Origin: Balanoglossus misakiensis
Lineage: Eukaryota > Hemichordata
NCBI GenBank assembly: GCA_040954595.2
Contig: CM082587.2
Coordinates: forward strand, 6,324,001 to 6,388,000
Direction of reading: 5' to 3'
Length of the DNA: 64,000 nt
Position numbers and translations under genes: made by a program. This document shows positions 1 through 13,400 of the stretch, one piece after another (positions within the stretch are counted from its first letter, which is position 1; each line of letters begins with the position of its first letter). Under the pieces are notes generated by a model. The model searched no databases, was not told where the DNA came from, and worked only from the letters and a program-made list of their open reading frames with translations.

Positions 1-3000
1 CAACTCACAAACCACCACCGCGATCGACACATATGAATACTGTTTGTGTAACAACGCTGTCATTTTTGCTTGTATGATGTCAACATTGGCATGACATTAA
101 TCTTGAGACAAAATTAATATAAAATCATTTTCAAATACGGTTCCGAGACGATTGTGCCAGCGATCGCCGACCAGATGTGACCCCGGCCCACCGATCGTAT
201 ATAGCTATCACATTCTGTATTTTTACATGTACACAACCAAGGTCTAACTGTGATATTATGCGCCGATTTGTCTTCAATCATCAGTATCTTCTACCACACA
301 CGAGTTAGTTGTAGTAACAGAAAACCGTGTTGTTTATATGCATGTACCGGGAAAGGCAGTCAACATGCATCAAAGTGTCAATTTACCATAGGCAGCCGTA
401 CAGTTTTATACGTTCATTCCCATCAGGAACAGTACGCTATTGTAATTATATTTCCAAATAATTTTATTACATAAACGAACTATTTGTTCCCCAAAACATG
501 AAGTTATCACACATAAAATTTGGAGCGTCGTATCGGCGATCGGCCGAACGTCTCCATGCGATGGAAAGGACACGTCCTTGAGAATGTTTTCAAGAGCGAT
601 ATCAGAACTGGTCAACTGTCGTATCGAGTTTCATGTAAACATGGTGATTTCTTTGTCAAAGAGGCGTAAGAGCAAAGAGAGAAATGTTGATTCTTTTCCG
701 CCGTCGCAACCCATGCAGAAAATGAAATCAAAATAACCACAGAGGCGATGCCATTAATTATGTATATGAACCCAGCGAGTTGTGTAATACATTGTATTGT
801 ACGGTATCAAAGGCCTCTTGGTATGTTAAAACTCTTCACTATACTATTGGAGTGGTGAATTGTATATAGAAATACATGTACAAGCCTTCAAAGTTGGAAA
901 ATATTTAAGTCTTAGTTCAACTCTGAGATGAAATTGACATTCATATTTAAATTTTAGAATTAACTCAATGTAATTAACCTATCCCAAATCCTATAATCAG
1001 ATGTTTACAGAAACAACATGGAATTTGAAAACAGCAATATTATTAATAATAACATTACATGTCCTGAAAAACTCTAATAATATTGATTTGTCAGACACAG
1101 AGCCTGGATATACATGTAATGACAGAGGCTTGACTGTGTTATCTAAAGTGCAAACCTATCTTTGTTTTATATAGCAGTATTAGCTAATCTGATCAGTGAT
1201 AATCAATAGTTGTATACATATACTTGAGTGTAAATATCAATATCAGTGTTAGTTGTGCAAACATTAAATCACATGCATGTTGATTTCATTGTACATTCGT
1301 CATAGAAAATACACACATTTTGTTTCTCTTAGATTCAGAAAAATATGAAACTGAGCCACTTAGAAGTTCAGTGAATATCAATTCATCAAAAGCAAACAAA
1401 GTCGGGTGATATCAATTTATTTTGTAGATATAGGACATGAATTAAAACACTTAACTGTCTATAAGTATATACATGAATGTGTGGCAATTTTTCTGTCTTT
1501 TAATGTGTGGCATTTTGTTGGGAGGGGGTTAATTTTAATAGCTCTGATCCTGAATATGATCCAGGTCAGTTTAAGGTACAGAAATGAATGATTCTAATTT
1601 TATCTGAAAGATGCATAATGTATGAAAGGTAAAAAAATTAAATAAATATCTGTTCACTCAAGGGGTTGTTTAAGAATATGAAGTGTCCCTGTTTCCATGG
1701 AGACAGGAAATTAAAGTGACGTTAAGGAAATATAGTAATATTACTAAACTATGCGTTGTTGGAACAAGATAGGAAGTGTGCATGGCAGAGGTTATCATTA
1801 TCAAGCTGAACAGGATATGTGTAAAAATGAAGTTGATGAAGACTACGTAAAACACATTGACCTGAGCGAAATGTGTGTATTGGCTGCTATTGCTGGTTGG
1901 TTCAAAGTATATTTTACCAGTGCTCAGTATTAGTGTTTAAAAACCCAGAACACCATATCATCACCTTGCATCTCTGATCCATGTTGCGATATTCAGTCTG
2001 ACAACTATCAAAAGAGCCGTACATGCATTGTTATTGCTGACAAATGAATTCCCCTCAGGACCTGAATCATTTTGTCAACAAGAAGAATGTTGTCTACATC
2101 GTCTAACAAGCTGTGTTTACATGCTATACTGGGTGTATCAAAATTGAGAATAGCCATATACTATAGTGTAGATGATACTTGGGCTTTAATTCACAGGTGT
2201 GCTACATTGTTTGCAATTTGGATAGGCAGTTGCTAGGGTGTGGTACCTTGATTTGCAATCTGTGTACCGGTATCAACAAATCAAAGACAATCATGTCATC
2301 CGATTATACTGCTACAAATTAGGAGATTTGAGTGTTAGACTTCAAAGTCCACCAGTGACAGCCTCAATTCAAATACACACATGTACCACCATCGCTATAA
2401 AACCAAATTAAGTACAACACGGTTGTGGAGTCACCATTCAGTAACAAAACTTAACTAGGCTAGAATAATACACAACAGTTTTGTGGCGAGTGACCATGAA
2501 TATAGAACAAATGCATTGATGTAGTAGCCTTGATGTGTGCCCGGTTGACAATTCTTTTCACTATTATGATCTAAGCCCAAAGATTTCATGACACTTTTCC
2601 GTTTGCCTCGGGCAGATGTGATCATGAAAGAATTTGTGAGAAAAATTAATCAAAATTGCAATTTTGAAAACTGAAAATTCAAGGTACATGTACATGTAAT
2701 CCCTTGGTTTGAAAACACAACAACACCAATTTTACTAGTAAAAATTATAATTTGTACACTGTAGTTTCAAGAAAATTACATTGTGTTCCTGTTTGATTGA
2801 GATCGGGAGCTATAAAACAGTGTGCATGACATTTATGGATTATTGAATTACTGGTTATATTATCACATTCCAAAAAAGAGATATTTAAATACATTCTGCC
2901 ATATTGTGATATTTGTGGAACATCCAATTGTATGACAGTGCCTCCGGGCCCTGCGATCCAATATCCACTGTTCTTCCAAATTAAAGTCGAGAAAAAAAGG

Positions 3001-3817
3001 AAAACTATCGTTCCCAGTCTGTCGAGGTTAAGCCATTTTTTTCTGAATATTATATTTTTGAACAGGAAATTACATCTTGGCGCGTTGACGTTATAACTAG
3101 CCTTCTTGTTCGGGGTTATCGTAAACCGGTTTTGTGTTTTGTGACCTCGTGGATGGCAGGTTACCATGGTTACAGGCTTGCAGCTGCTAAATTGTTAAGT
3201 GCAATGAGATGGGTTGCCTAATTTGTAGGTTGTCATGTCCCTTCATATTTAGAAGAAGACATTGATATCGAAATTTTCCTCTTTGATCTCTTAAAATATT
3301 TAGAAAAGAAGACATAATTACATTAATGGCTTTTTTTCTCAGCAAAATAAATCCCCTTTTATTCAGAATGAAAGGTATTGATGCAGTATTTTCCTGTATG
3401 CTTGTAGTTATCTGAATTGCACTGGAGTAACAGTAATTCATCGGATGAATTATGACCAAAGAGTAAACATACAAATTTTTCCATTAATTGGAAAAATGAA
3501 ATAAATTCAATACAGCTTCGTCAGTACAGTATATATTTTTGCAATTAAAATACAATTGTATGCAGTTATTTACATGTACCATGTACTGTAGATATCATCT
3601 TTTTTCGCTGAGCTTTACTAGAGGTCGACGTTATAGCATTGTTTTGATCAACAGATGTGTCATTGTCAAGATATTTCATGGATTACATGACAGCCAGTGT
3701 ACAACTGTACGTTCCAAAGCTTTTTTTTCTCTCCCGAACGATAAGAAAACATGTGAATTGTTAATCTAAATTTGACTCAGTATGTTTGAATCTCCCATTG
3801 ATTTTTCTTGTTGGCAG
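1..3817. other. Non-coding DNA upstream of the adenylate kinase exons
   Basis: No convincing exon was found here. The open frames are short, lack codon bias and have no recognisable domain. The AK5 family normally starts with about 20 residues before the first exon seen at 3818, so a short 5' coding exon and the promoter should lie here or beyond the left edge. I looked for an exon ending in the family's QLFE-like codons before a GT donor and did not see one. Confidence 0.5.
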
Positions 3818-4478
3818 AGTCTCATGACAGGCCTGATGTACTACAGACCAGAGGACCATGTTGCCTACTTGCAGGGCTGTCTCGAAAAGGCCAAGAAATC
3901 GGGCCAAGAAAACATCAAATGGAACTCGTTTGTGGACGAGGTCAAACGCACCAGTCCGTTGCCGCCGATCACACCACTATCCAGAGAGCCAACTTTCCAG
4001 ACAGGTAAGAGTTGTATAATTCAGGAAAGGTTTCCTGTAGGAAAACCACAGTCTATTTGTGCTTAATTCTGGGATGTTTCAACTCAGAAACTTTGATACA
4101 AACCTTCTTGATTCTTGCGTTGATGTATGCGATTTTGGTAAAATAGCAAAGAGCAAATAATACAAAATGTTATGAAGTATTATAGGATCACGATTGATAG
4201 AGGAAACTGAAGTAACTGTTGTGTGAGTTTTGAGCAGTACATACACGTAAGATAGCTTAACCTGAGCTTTTGCACAACTTTGAGAGATTTAACCACCTGT
4301 ACAACAGATGGTCTATAAGCAATATTACGCAGTTCCTACATGTGTGATCATGTGTTTGTTTCTGGATTTGTCCATTTTCCTTCTCCAGAGGCCAGCATTC
4401 CGGATATGAAGAAGGCAACTCCGTTACCACCAATATCACGACAAGGAACGACACAAGCAAGGCTGATCCTAGTCGTAG
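3818..4478 (+). other. AK5-type N-terminal segment (2 exons)
   Basis: Exons 3818-4004 and 4389-4478 (joined in phase 1) encode a helical segment with a [11 protein letters not shown] stretch, then two proline motifs (PLPPI), then the LILVVG strand that leads into the first P-loop. The segment aligns by eye with the region before AK domain 1 in human AK5. The exon at 3818 starts in phase 0 after a TTGGCAG acceptor, so the true start codon lies in an earlier exon. Confidence 0.85.
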
Positions 4479-7400
4479 GTGGGTATTTCAGTCAAAATGA
4501 GAAACGTGGTTGTCATGTGACATTTTGCCTGTAAATGTCATTTGGTAATTGTCCTTGTTAGCCAGCAGTTCGGCCAAAAAAAAAATGTCCAGTATTTGCA
4601 TTTGTTTGCATATATTAAACAATCATTGTTAATGTTGACAAGTGAGTAAAAGTCCAGATGTAAATTCCACGTTCGACAGTTACATTTCTGACTGTACGCA
4701 TATGGACTGGTGTTGATGAGCTATTAAAATACTGGCCAATTTTCTACATGCCAGCTTATTCATGTGGAGTTCAAACAAAGAAACTGCAGGTAGAGAAATA
4801 CTGAAAATATGACCCAAAATTTCATTCTCTCATCATTCTACTTCTGTCTGCGGCAGGTGCCCCCGGCAGTGGCAAAGGAACACAGTGCGAAAGTCTGCAA
4901 GAAAGATACGGCTACATCCACATTTCGGCCGGTGAACTTCTGAGGTCGCAGATCACACAGGAAGGTGATGCCGGCGAGAAGTGGTCGATGCTTGCCGACT
5001 TGCTTTCCAAGGGAGAAATGGCACCAAAGGTAAATTGAGGGCATTGTAACTGTCAATCTCAGTACGATCATGTGATATGGTAATGTGGTGATGTGATGTG
5101 ATGTGGTGTAGTGTGGTGTGTGATGTGATGTGATGGCAGATGTATGATGTGCTGTGATGTGATGTAATGTGATATTTTGATTTGGTGTGATGTGATACAG
5201 TACATAATACAGTACATGTACTTGCAGTGCAACTTTCTCCCAACTGTGGGCAATCTGACAAGCACAGCCAGCCTAGCTCCTCCTCAAAACCATAACGAAA
5301 GAAAACTTATCTTGTTCCAGTTACTTTTCCTAGACATACCTTGTGTGACCCCTATTTGGAATCTATTTTTCATTCTGGAGATGAATTTCAACATCAAGCT
5401 GATCACAAATTATTTTTGTCACTTACAGGAGGAAACATTTGATCTAGTCAAGGAGAAAATCAGCCAGAACAAGAATTCTCTTGGCTTTGCCATTGAAGGT
5501 TTTCCGAGAAACATGGAACAGAGGGAGTTATTGGAAAAAGAGGTTTGTCAACTGTTTTTAAGTTTACGTGTATTTGGTACAGTACTTGGTCTATATGTGA
5601 AATGTTGGTCCCATTATGCACACCATAGTTCAGTCCAAACCCATTGTTTTCTTTGGTGAGGTTGGACCTCTCAAGAGGGAACGAAGGGTGAAAGGGTCAA
5701 AACCCACACCCACACAGGGCCAACATAAACTATATATACTGCTGCGGTCCCAACTTACATCAGTTCTCGACATTTGATGCATATTGCAGGTCTGATTCAC
5801 AAATCCCATTCCTTGTCTTTCTGTCTTCAGTTCGGCGAAGTGGACATGGTGATATTTTTAGACTGTGACGAGTTCCGGCTCCAGTCGCGCCTCTTGAAAC
5901 GTGGACAAACCAGCGGCCGTATCGACGACAACATGCAGGCCATTCACCGCAGGCTGGCTTTCTTCAAGGAGTATACAAAGCCTGTCATTGACTATTACGA
6001 GGAGAAAGGTCTCGTCAAAAGGGTAATTGTTTAAAAGTTTTTTTAATTTTTGACCAGTTTTTTTTCAATTACTTGGAGGAAAATTGTCAGTGTATTTTTT
6101 AAATGGCTTTTCCATTGCGGCTCTGCAACCAAGCTGCAGGTCTCACAGAGATGCCATCATGGTCAGAAACGACCACCATGTACAGAAAATTCCTGAGTTG
6201 CCAGATACTGTGAAAAAGAAAAGATTCTCAACTTCTACCACAAGGGGCGCTGCATTCTGAATCTGATGACATTTGTATATTCACCAATATATATTTTGTT
6301 GCTTTTTTATTCAGATTGACGGTGACCGTGATGCTGATGAGACTTTTTATGACATTGCTACAATCATTGATTCCGAGTTCTTTTCTCCCAAGACTCCAGC
6401 AGTGCCAGGTACAGCTTTTCCCGTTCTCATCATCAGTTATCTGGTTTCCCTTCTGTAGCATTATGGGATGGCTAAACTTATGCTTATGCTTATTTTTTTA
6501 TGATTATGAAGTCCTATTGTACTAAACTGTCATATTCATCAAATGTAAATAATGCAAATGACTGTTTAGCCAACACTGTCTGGAAATGATATGTTGTTCG
6601 CCTTCTGCAGGTGCGTCATCACCCACCATGGGTGGTAAGAGCGAACCATTGCCACCCATCAGGCCAGCGTCCAAGACCAGCGGGATACAGGTAGAGATAC
6701 AGTCAAGTTTTGGTCCGAATGATTTGAATTGAAACAATGAGAACTTCATCTGCAAAATTGTGATTTTAATGAGATGAGACGAAAATTATCTTTAGATGTG
6801 AATATCAATAATGAGTTAACCCCCGTGTCATGTGTGTGTAGTTAAATGCTGTTTATTTGAAATGTGTTGTCATGACAACTGTTTCCCCGGCAGGCCCTGG
6901 AGGAAGCAGTCTGGGAAGGCAACATCGAAGCCACTGTGAAATTACTGGATGGGCAAGGCGTGGACATCAACACCAAAGTGGCCTCCAATGAATACAAGAG
7001 TGACAAGGTGAGACAGACAGACTATGCTTGGTGTGGCCTTGCTGCTGGATGTGACCACTCTTCTGATTGGCTGATCGCTGTCTTCCAGTTAATTTCAGGG
7101 GACAGGCAGCCATTCAGAAATGTCATAACTGGCCACAGGCTACAGTACATTTGCATGACTTTCATGAACTTGCCCTCTGCCAAACCAGACATACTTTTGA
7201 TAATGCTTAATTGCATGTTTATGGTTAATTGTGAAGCTAGACTTTTTTATTACACTGCATGACTGCGAGTTTCTCATTCCTATAAACATTGCCACCATGC
7301 ATGCGCTGATCGCTGATTTACCTGCCAACCGATATTTTGCACCCTGAACCCTCACACCCCCATTCCCCTTTGTAGAGGTCCACTTCTACCGTAGAAAACA

Positions 7401-10400
7401 ATGAATTTGGACCAAATCATGGTGATGAGAGGGTTAATAAAGTGGCAGTCAGCACACAGCTATGAAGTCAGCTTGCATGAAATCCCGTTTCACTAAAAGC
7501 TTTCTCATCAAAGCAGCATGACACAGCCATCAAGAAACCACGTCTAACATTACATGCACACACACCCCTCCCCCTCACACACACGACCCCTCCCACTGAG
7601 GCAATCAAAACAATTTCAGTTTCCGGACAAGTTGGATATTGTCACAAAATTGATCGCTTGACCTGAATATCAAATTTACTTGTACCGTACATGACTGAAT
7701 ATTCACCCTAAACTTGGATTCTGTTTCTGCAGTAAATCTATGCAAGTCATACTCTGATTGAAATCTGAGAAATTCCAGTCTCATTTTCCCCCTAAACACA
7801 ATATGAATATCGATCTCCACCTTTCTGTTTTTTCCAGTCGCTAAAGATAAAGATCTACTAATTGAAAACAGTTTCTCACAACATGTAAATTGCTATCGCT
7901 GTAGTGGGAAAGGGGCAATGAAACGCCGCAGTATGTGGAAGCGAAAAATGTAAAACAGTGCTGGCAATCACGGGGACACTGCATGTATTTTTTGCTTGTA
8001 AACTAAAAGATGCTCGTTTGGTTGTTGTTCTATATTCCATCAGAATTTGCATGAGCATGCCCCTGAGGGAGAACGGGCACAGGGCAAAGCTACAGAAGAC
8101 GTAAGTGTTGCATCCATGAAAGTCATTTGTTGTCTTCTTCATTTTAACAATCATGTGTCACGCGCGCAGCCATGGCGGGGTAACGCTTTCATTGCCAGAC
8201 TTGAATTGGAGCAGCAGGTGGTTGTACTGCTGAGGCTCAGTTGCTTTTATTTTACGCAGTGGCTGAATGAATGATTCATGTGGCCAACTTGCAGGCCATT
8301 GGATAGCTGAATGTGTGGGTTAGGCAATGGCTTAGTGGTTGGTGGTGCAGTGTATGGGTTCTGCTATAAAGACCCAAAAGATGGGTTGTACAGGATGGTC
8401 TAATACCGGTAGATGGGATGTGGATGGATTGTAGCCTAATGAATAGGTTAGGCCCGTGGCTCAGTACTATATGATGTGGGGTGGGGCTGGGTGGTGCCTA
8501 CATGTGTAAAGTTGATGTGTATTGATCTGTGGACCAATATGGCAGCTAGTGGATAGGTTCGTTGTAGCTCAGTTGATTGGTTATATTTGGGCTGTGGCCC
8601 ACTGAAGGTGTTGACAGATAGGCCTGTGATGCAGTGGATGAATCAGGCTGTGGCCAGGTGGATAGTTTGTACCTTTGCCCAACACATAATGTCATCAGCC
8701 ATTAAGAGGGTTCTTGTTTTGTCTAAAAGCTGATTAAAATGTTGATATTACTTGCATTTCATGTGTCATGTTCAAAGTTCTGTCTTTCTAATGTTACCTT
8801 TCAGAACTCTCCAAATACTTTTACGTTGTTCTCCTTTCCTTGTGTGAAGTTTCAGTAATTCTCCCTTTTAATATCCCAGTCATTTACCTGGAGTAAATAT
8901 CCTACATCTTGGGATTCTGGTTCACTGTGTGAGGGCTTGGTCACCCCATCTAGATAGCGAGAGTTCACTAAACTGCATGGAGAGTTTAAGAATATCAGTT
9001 GAAAAGTAAAATAACCCTTCTTTATCCATAGCATTTTTTTTTTTGCAAACACAGTGTCTCCATCACATTTCAACCAAGGTTTAATTTTTCTGAGCTGTCT
9101 AATTTTCTGAATTTTCATTTTTTTCTCTTTCAGGGTCAATGGACTTTGTTGATGTTGGCCATTGTAAACCAGCATGAAGATCTAGCCGAGTTGCTTATCA
9201 ACAGAGGTGTTGATCTAACACATAAATATGAGGTGAGCGGGAAAATTCGTCGTGCCGCCTTTTGACTGGCTATTTCTGTTTTATCCGTAAGACTGTAGAA
9301 AAACAAATTGAGAAAAATATAAAAAAAATACTAAAAATCTAAACATAACAATGAAAATCATAGATGTTTCAGATAATTTTTACTCATCACAAGCAGAAGA
9401 TGGAGAGATTTTTGAAAGGAAATGCACACGGCTTTTTCCGGAAGTTATTAACTATTTTTATTTTGGGGTAGGTGTTTGACTGGATCTTGCCAGAGGACGG
9501 TGGCGATCCTGTGCGGACACCAGTGTCGAGCATGACGGCCAGAGACTATGCCTTAAAGAATGATATGCAGAAGATTGTGGAGCTGCTGGATGAGAAAATT
9601 GGCAGTGCAGAGGCGTTGGCCATGGCAGAAGAAATGATGAAGGAAGCACCGGCCGGTACGAAATGTTAAGGTTTTTTTTGCAGTTAAATCATGTCAGGGT
9701 ACAAGCAGGAGAAAATTAATCGTAAAGGTTTCTTTACCTCTGTTATGACTTTCTGGAACTTCTGCGTATTACAGCCCCTTTAAACCATATCTGGTCATAT
9801 GTGATTTAGAGGCGCCGGCCTGTTTGTGACCTGAATTAAGCAGATTTGGCCGTTTCTTGTCTTTCTGTAGGGGACATTGTTGAGGAGGAGCCAGTAACAG
9901 CAACAGAGGCAGACGTCCTCGGTGACAAGACCGCTGCAGAAGAGCCAGTGGCCGTTGCAGATGCTGATGAAAGCGCAGCAGCTGCAGATGACAAAGAAGC
10001 TGCCGTCGCAGACGCGGATGCAGATGCGGCCGCAGAGCAACCTGCCGAGGAGAAACCCGCGGAAGAACCGGCAGAGGAAGTGACGGAGGAGAAGGCGGAG
10101 ACGGAAGAGACCAAGGAGACAGAGGAGGGCGGGGAGGCAAAAGCGGAGGAAGGAGAGGCAGAGGCCAAAGAAGCCGATGATTTGCAGACTGACGCGGCAC
10201 CGGCCGAGGAGAAAACTGACGCGCTTGCCGTTTGCGAACTTTCCGAGGAAGACGTGGAAAAATTGAAAAGTGCAAAAGTTGTCTTTGTGATTGGTAAGTT
10301 TGATGTGAAGGAGAGTGGGATCTGAATGAAAGTCTTGGAGATCTTAAAGTGTGAGGAGCCTTTTAGAAAAAAAAAAACAAAGAAGAAAACTGACGTCTTT

Positions 10401-13400
10401 TCGCTCTACTTTAATTTTTCTCCACAGAGTTAACACAAAGATGACAGCCATTTTGAATTTCAAATTTTTGACACTTTTGCTCTCTCATCCAAAATTTTTC
10501 ATGGTGACCCCAGTTCTTATTCTCCATATTAAGAGAAACTAAATTAAAGTTACCATGCATGAGCAAAATATGATTAAATGTTTAAAGTGTTATTATTAAG
10601 GCATACTTCCTTAACTTGGAATACTCTGTAATGTCGCTGTATTTATTGTTCTATTAGGTGGTCCAGGCAGTGGGAAGGGAACACAGTGTGAAAAGCTGGT
10701 GGCAAAGTACGGCTTCACTCATCTTTCCAGCGGTGACTTGCTCCGAGCCGAGGTGGCGTCCGGATCAGAACGTGGAGCAAAGCTGACGGAGATCATGGAG
10801 AAGGGAGAGCTTGTCCCTCAGGTAAATCACGAATATTAACAGAAAAAAACCCAGGTGTTCAGAATGATAACGCACACCCTGGCAGCCTGCCATGCACTCC
10901 CATTGAGTTTGACTCAGAGTTGTTCAATGTTTGATGAATTCTCCCTTGAGACACTGATGTTTGTTGGTGTGGTTCTACAGGAAGTGGTGCTGCAGTTGTT
11001 GAAAGAAGCAATGTTGTCCAAGATTGACACTTCCAAGGGCTTTCTCATTGATGGCTATCCTAGAGAAGTACAGCAGGGACAAGAATTTGAAAAACAGGTA
11101 AGTCATCAAAACAAGAAATGCCATACATTTGTAAATGTGTTTTTTTTTTTTTTTTTTTTTTTTGGGGGGGGGGGGGGTAAATAGTTTGTCAGATTGGCTG
11201 AATATTTGGTGTGGTAGTTCCCAAAAGATGTTTTCATCTAACTTTGTTAAAAAATATGGATGGACTATTTAAGTTGTACTGCAATCTATTAGAAATGGGA
11301 GCATTGTGCCACTGATGCTATTTTCTGTCGTCTGCATTTCAGATCACAGAGTGCCAGTTTGCCTTTTATTTTGACGTGTCTGATGAAACCATGACGCAGA
11401 GACTCTTGAAACGGGCAGAGACCAGTGGACGCGTAGACGACAATGAGGAAACTATCAAGAAGCGACTAGCAACATTCCATGATCACACAGAGCCTGTCTT
11501 GGCATATTACGAAGAGAAAGATAAAGCCAAAAAGGTGAGAGTGACTTGGTGTGAATATTTGACTTCGTTTAACCTTTTCAGTACCATGGATTGGTCCAAA
11601 GCCAATTATTGCTATGGTAAAGGCGGACATTTACAGAAGGAAACTGACTCAGTGAAGTGGTTCATTTGAAGAGTTCTTGAAAGTCCCGCAAATTAAAATC
11701 CAGTTTAATCATGGGAATTCATTGAAAATTGATTCAGCTGCTCATGCATGCGTAGGATTGAATACAGAGAGAGAGTATGTTTTTGCAAGAGATACCGCTG
11801 GAATCATGTAAATCATGTGAAATCACGTGACCCTCTACAGATTCCAGCTGAAGGTGACGTAGATGCAATATTTGCCGAAGTGGAGAAGATATGCGACGCA
11901 GCAGGATACGAGGTTGCAGAAGCCACAGAGAGCAGCCAAGAAGAGGTCAAGGCCGAAGACGCAACCGCCGAGACAACGAACACGGACGAGGCGCCCAAGG
12001 AGGCCAAAGCAGAAGAGAGCCAGGAGGAGAAGAAAGACGAAGAGAAGGCCGAGCCCGTAGAGGGAGGAGAGGCGGTCGCCGCGGAAGAAGAGAAGAAGGA
12101 GGAAGAGGAGAGTAAGGAGGCGGAAGAGGTGAAGGCCGAGCCGGAAGAGGTGAAGGCTGAGCCGGAAGAAGCAAAGGCCGAGACAGAAGAAGTGAAGGCC
12201 GAGACAGAAGAAGTGAAGGTCGAGGAAGGCGAAAAGGATGCTGGGGAAGCAGCAAAAGCCAAGCCTAGTGTGCTGTTTGTGTCAGGTAATGTGCTGTTTG
12301 TATCCTGTAATGTGCTGTTTGTATCCTATGCTGTTAGGAATAGAACAAGGAGCTGGACCCCCCAAAATGGCAAAAGTTAACCAGAAGTGACAACTCATGG
12401 AGCTTTAATGAAAGTCTAAACTTCTGATTTGGTGAAACCCAAAACTTGAATAAGCTCACCCAACTGTATCGCGCAACCTCTTCAACATATATTTGTTATG
12501 GAACAGTGCTTGTGTGCATTTGACATTTTTATTCTGGAGTAAGCCGAATTGTTCTTTTGCACAAAATGAGCGCGTGTCGATCTCGCTTTTCTTTGCTTTT
12601 TGCCCAATCTAGGCGGCCCTGGTTCTGGCAAAGCTGAGCTGGCCGGACAGATAGCCAGCGAGTACGGCAGCACTCACACCTCCCTCGGGGCACTGCTCAA
12701 AGAAGAAGCCAAGGAAGACAGCGACGAGGCCAAGGAGATTGATAAAGCCATGAAAGCCGGCGAACTTGTGCTCGTGGACACAATACTAAAAGTCATTCTC
12801 AAGTACCTAGAGGCCAACGCAAGCGCCAGCAGCATTGTCATCGATGGATTTCCGCGGACGGTCGAACAAGCTGACCAGTACGCGGCCAAGGTCAGTTGAA
12901 AGACACCAAAAAGACACCTGTGTCCACACACACCACAGTTTCCTTCAATTAAGCTCCATTTTTGAATACTGTCATATTAAAGTGGTGCCTAAAAATTTAA
13001 AATAGGGTTTACGCACGGTTACTAGAAAAGACTAGTGGTTTACGTAATATATTGTGTGATCTTTCTCCAGTAAAGGGAAACTTTCCGTTGAGGGTTTGTA
13101 TCCCCCCCCCCCTCCCCCTGGCAGTGATTTATACAAACATTATCTTTCTTTGCTTGCAGGTGGGCACGCCAGAGTTGGTGTTATTCTTGGAAGGCGATGC
13201 TGAAGAACTTGAACAGAATGTGACGGCCAGAGCCGAAAGCTCGGGCAGAGAAGATGACGCCGGCGATGCCTTGAAAAATAAACTCAAAAACCATCAAGAT
13301 AACGCACCAGCAGTCATAGAACACTTAGAAAAACAGGAAAAGGCCAAGAAGGTAAATGGGTTATAGATATTAGACATTTGAAATCTCTCTCTCTGTCTCT

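Noticed and set aside
2745-3167. A 140-codon minus-strand frame upstream of the adenylate kinase
   Set aside because: No domain, no coding-type composition and no splice context.
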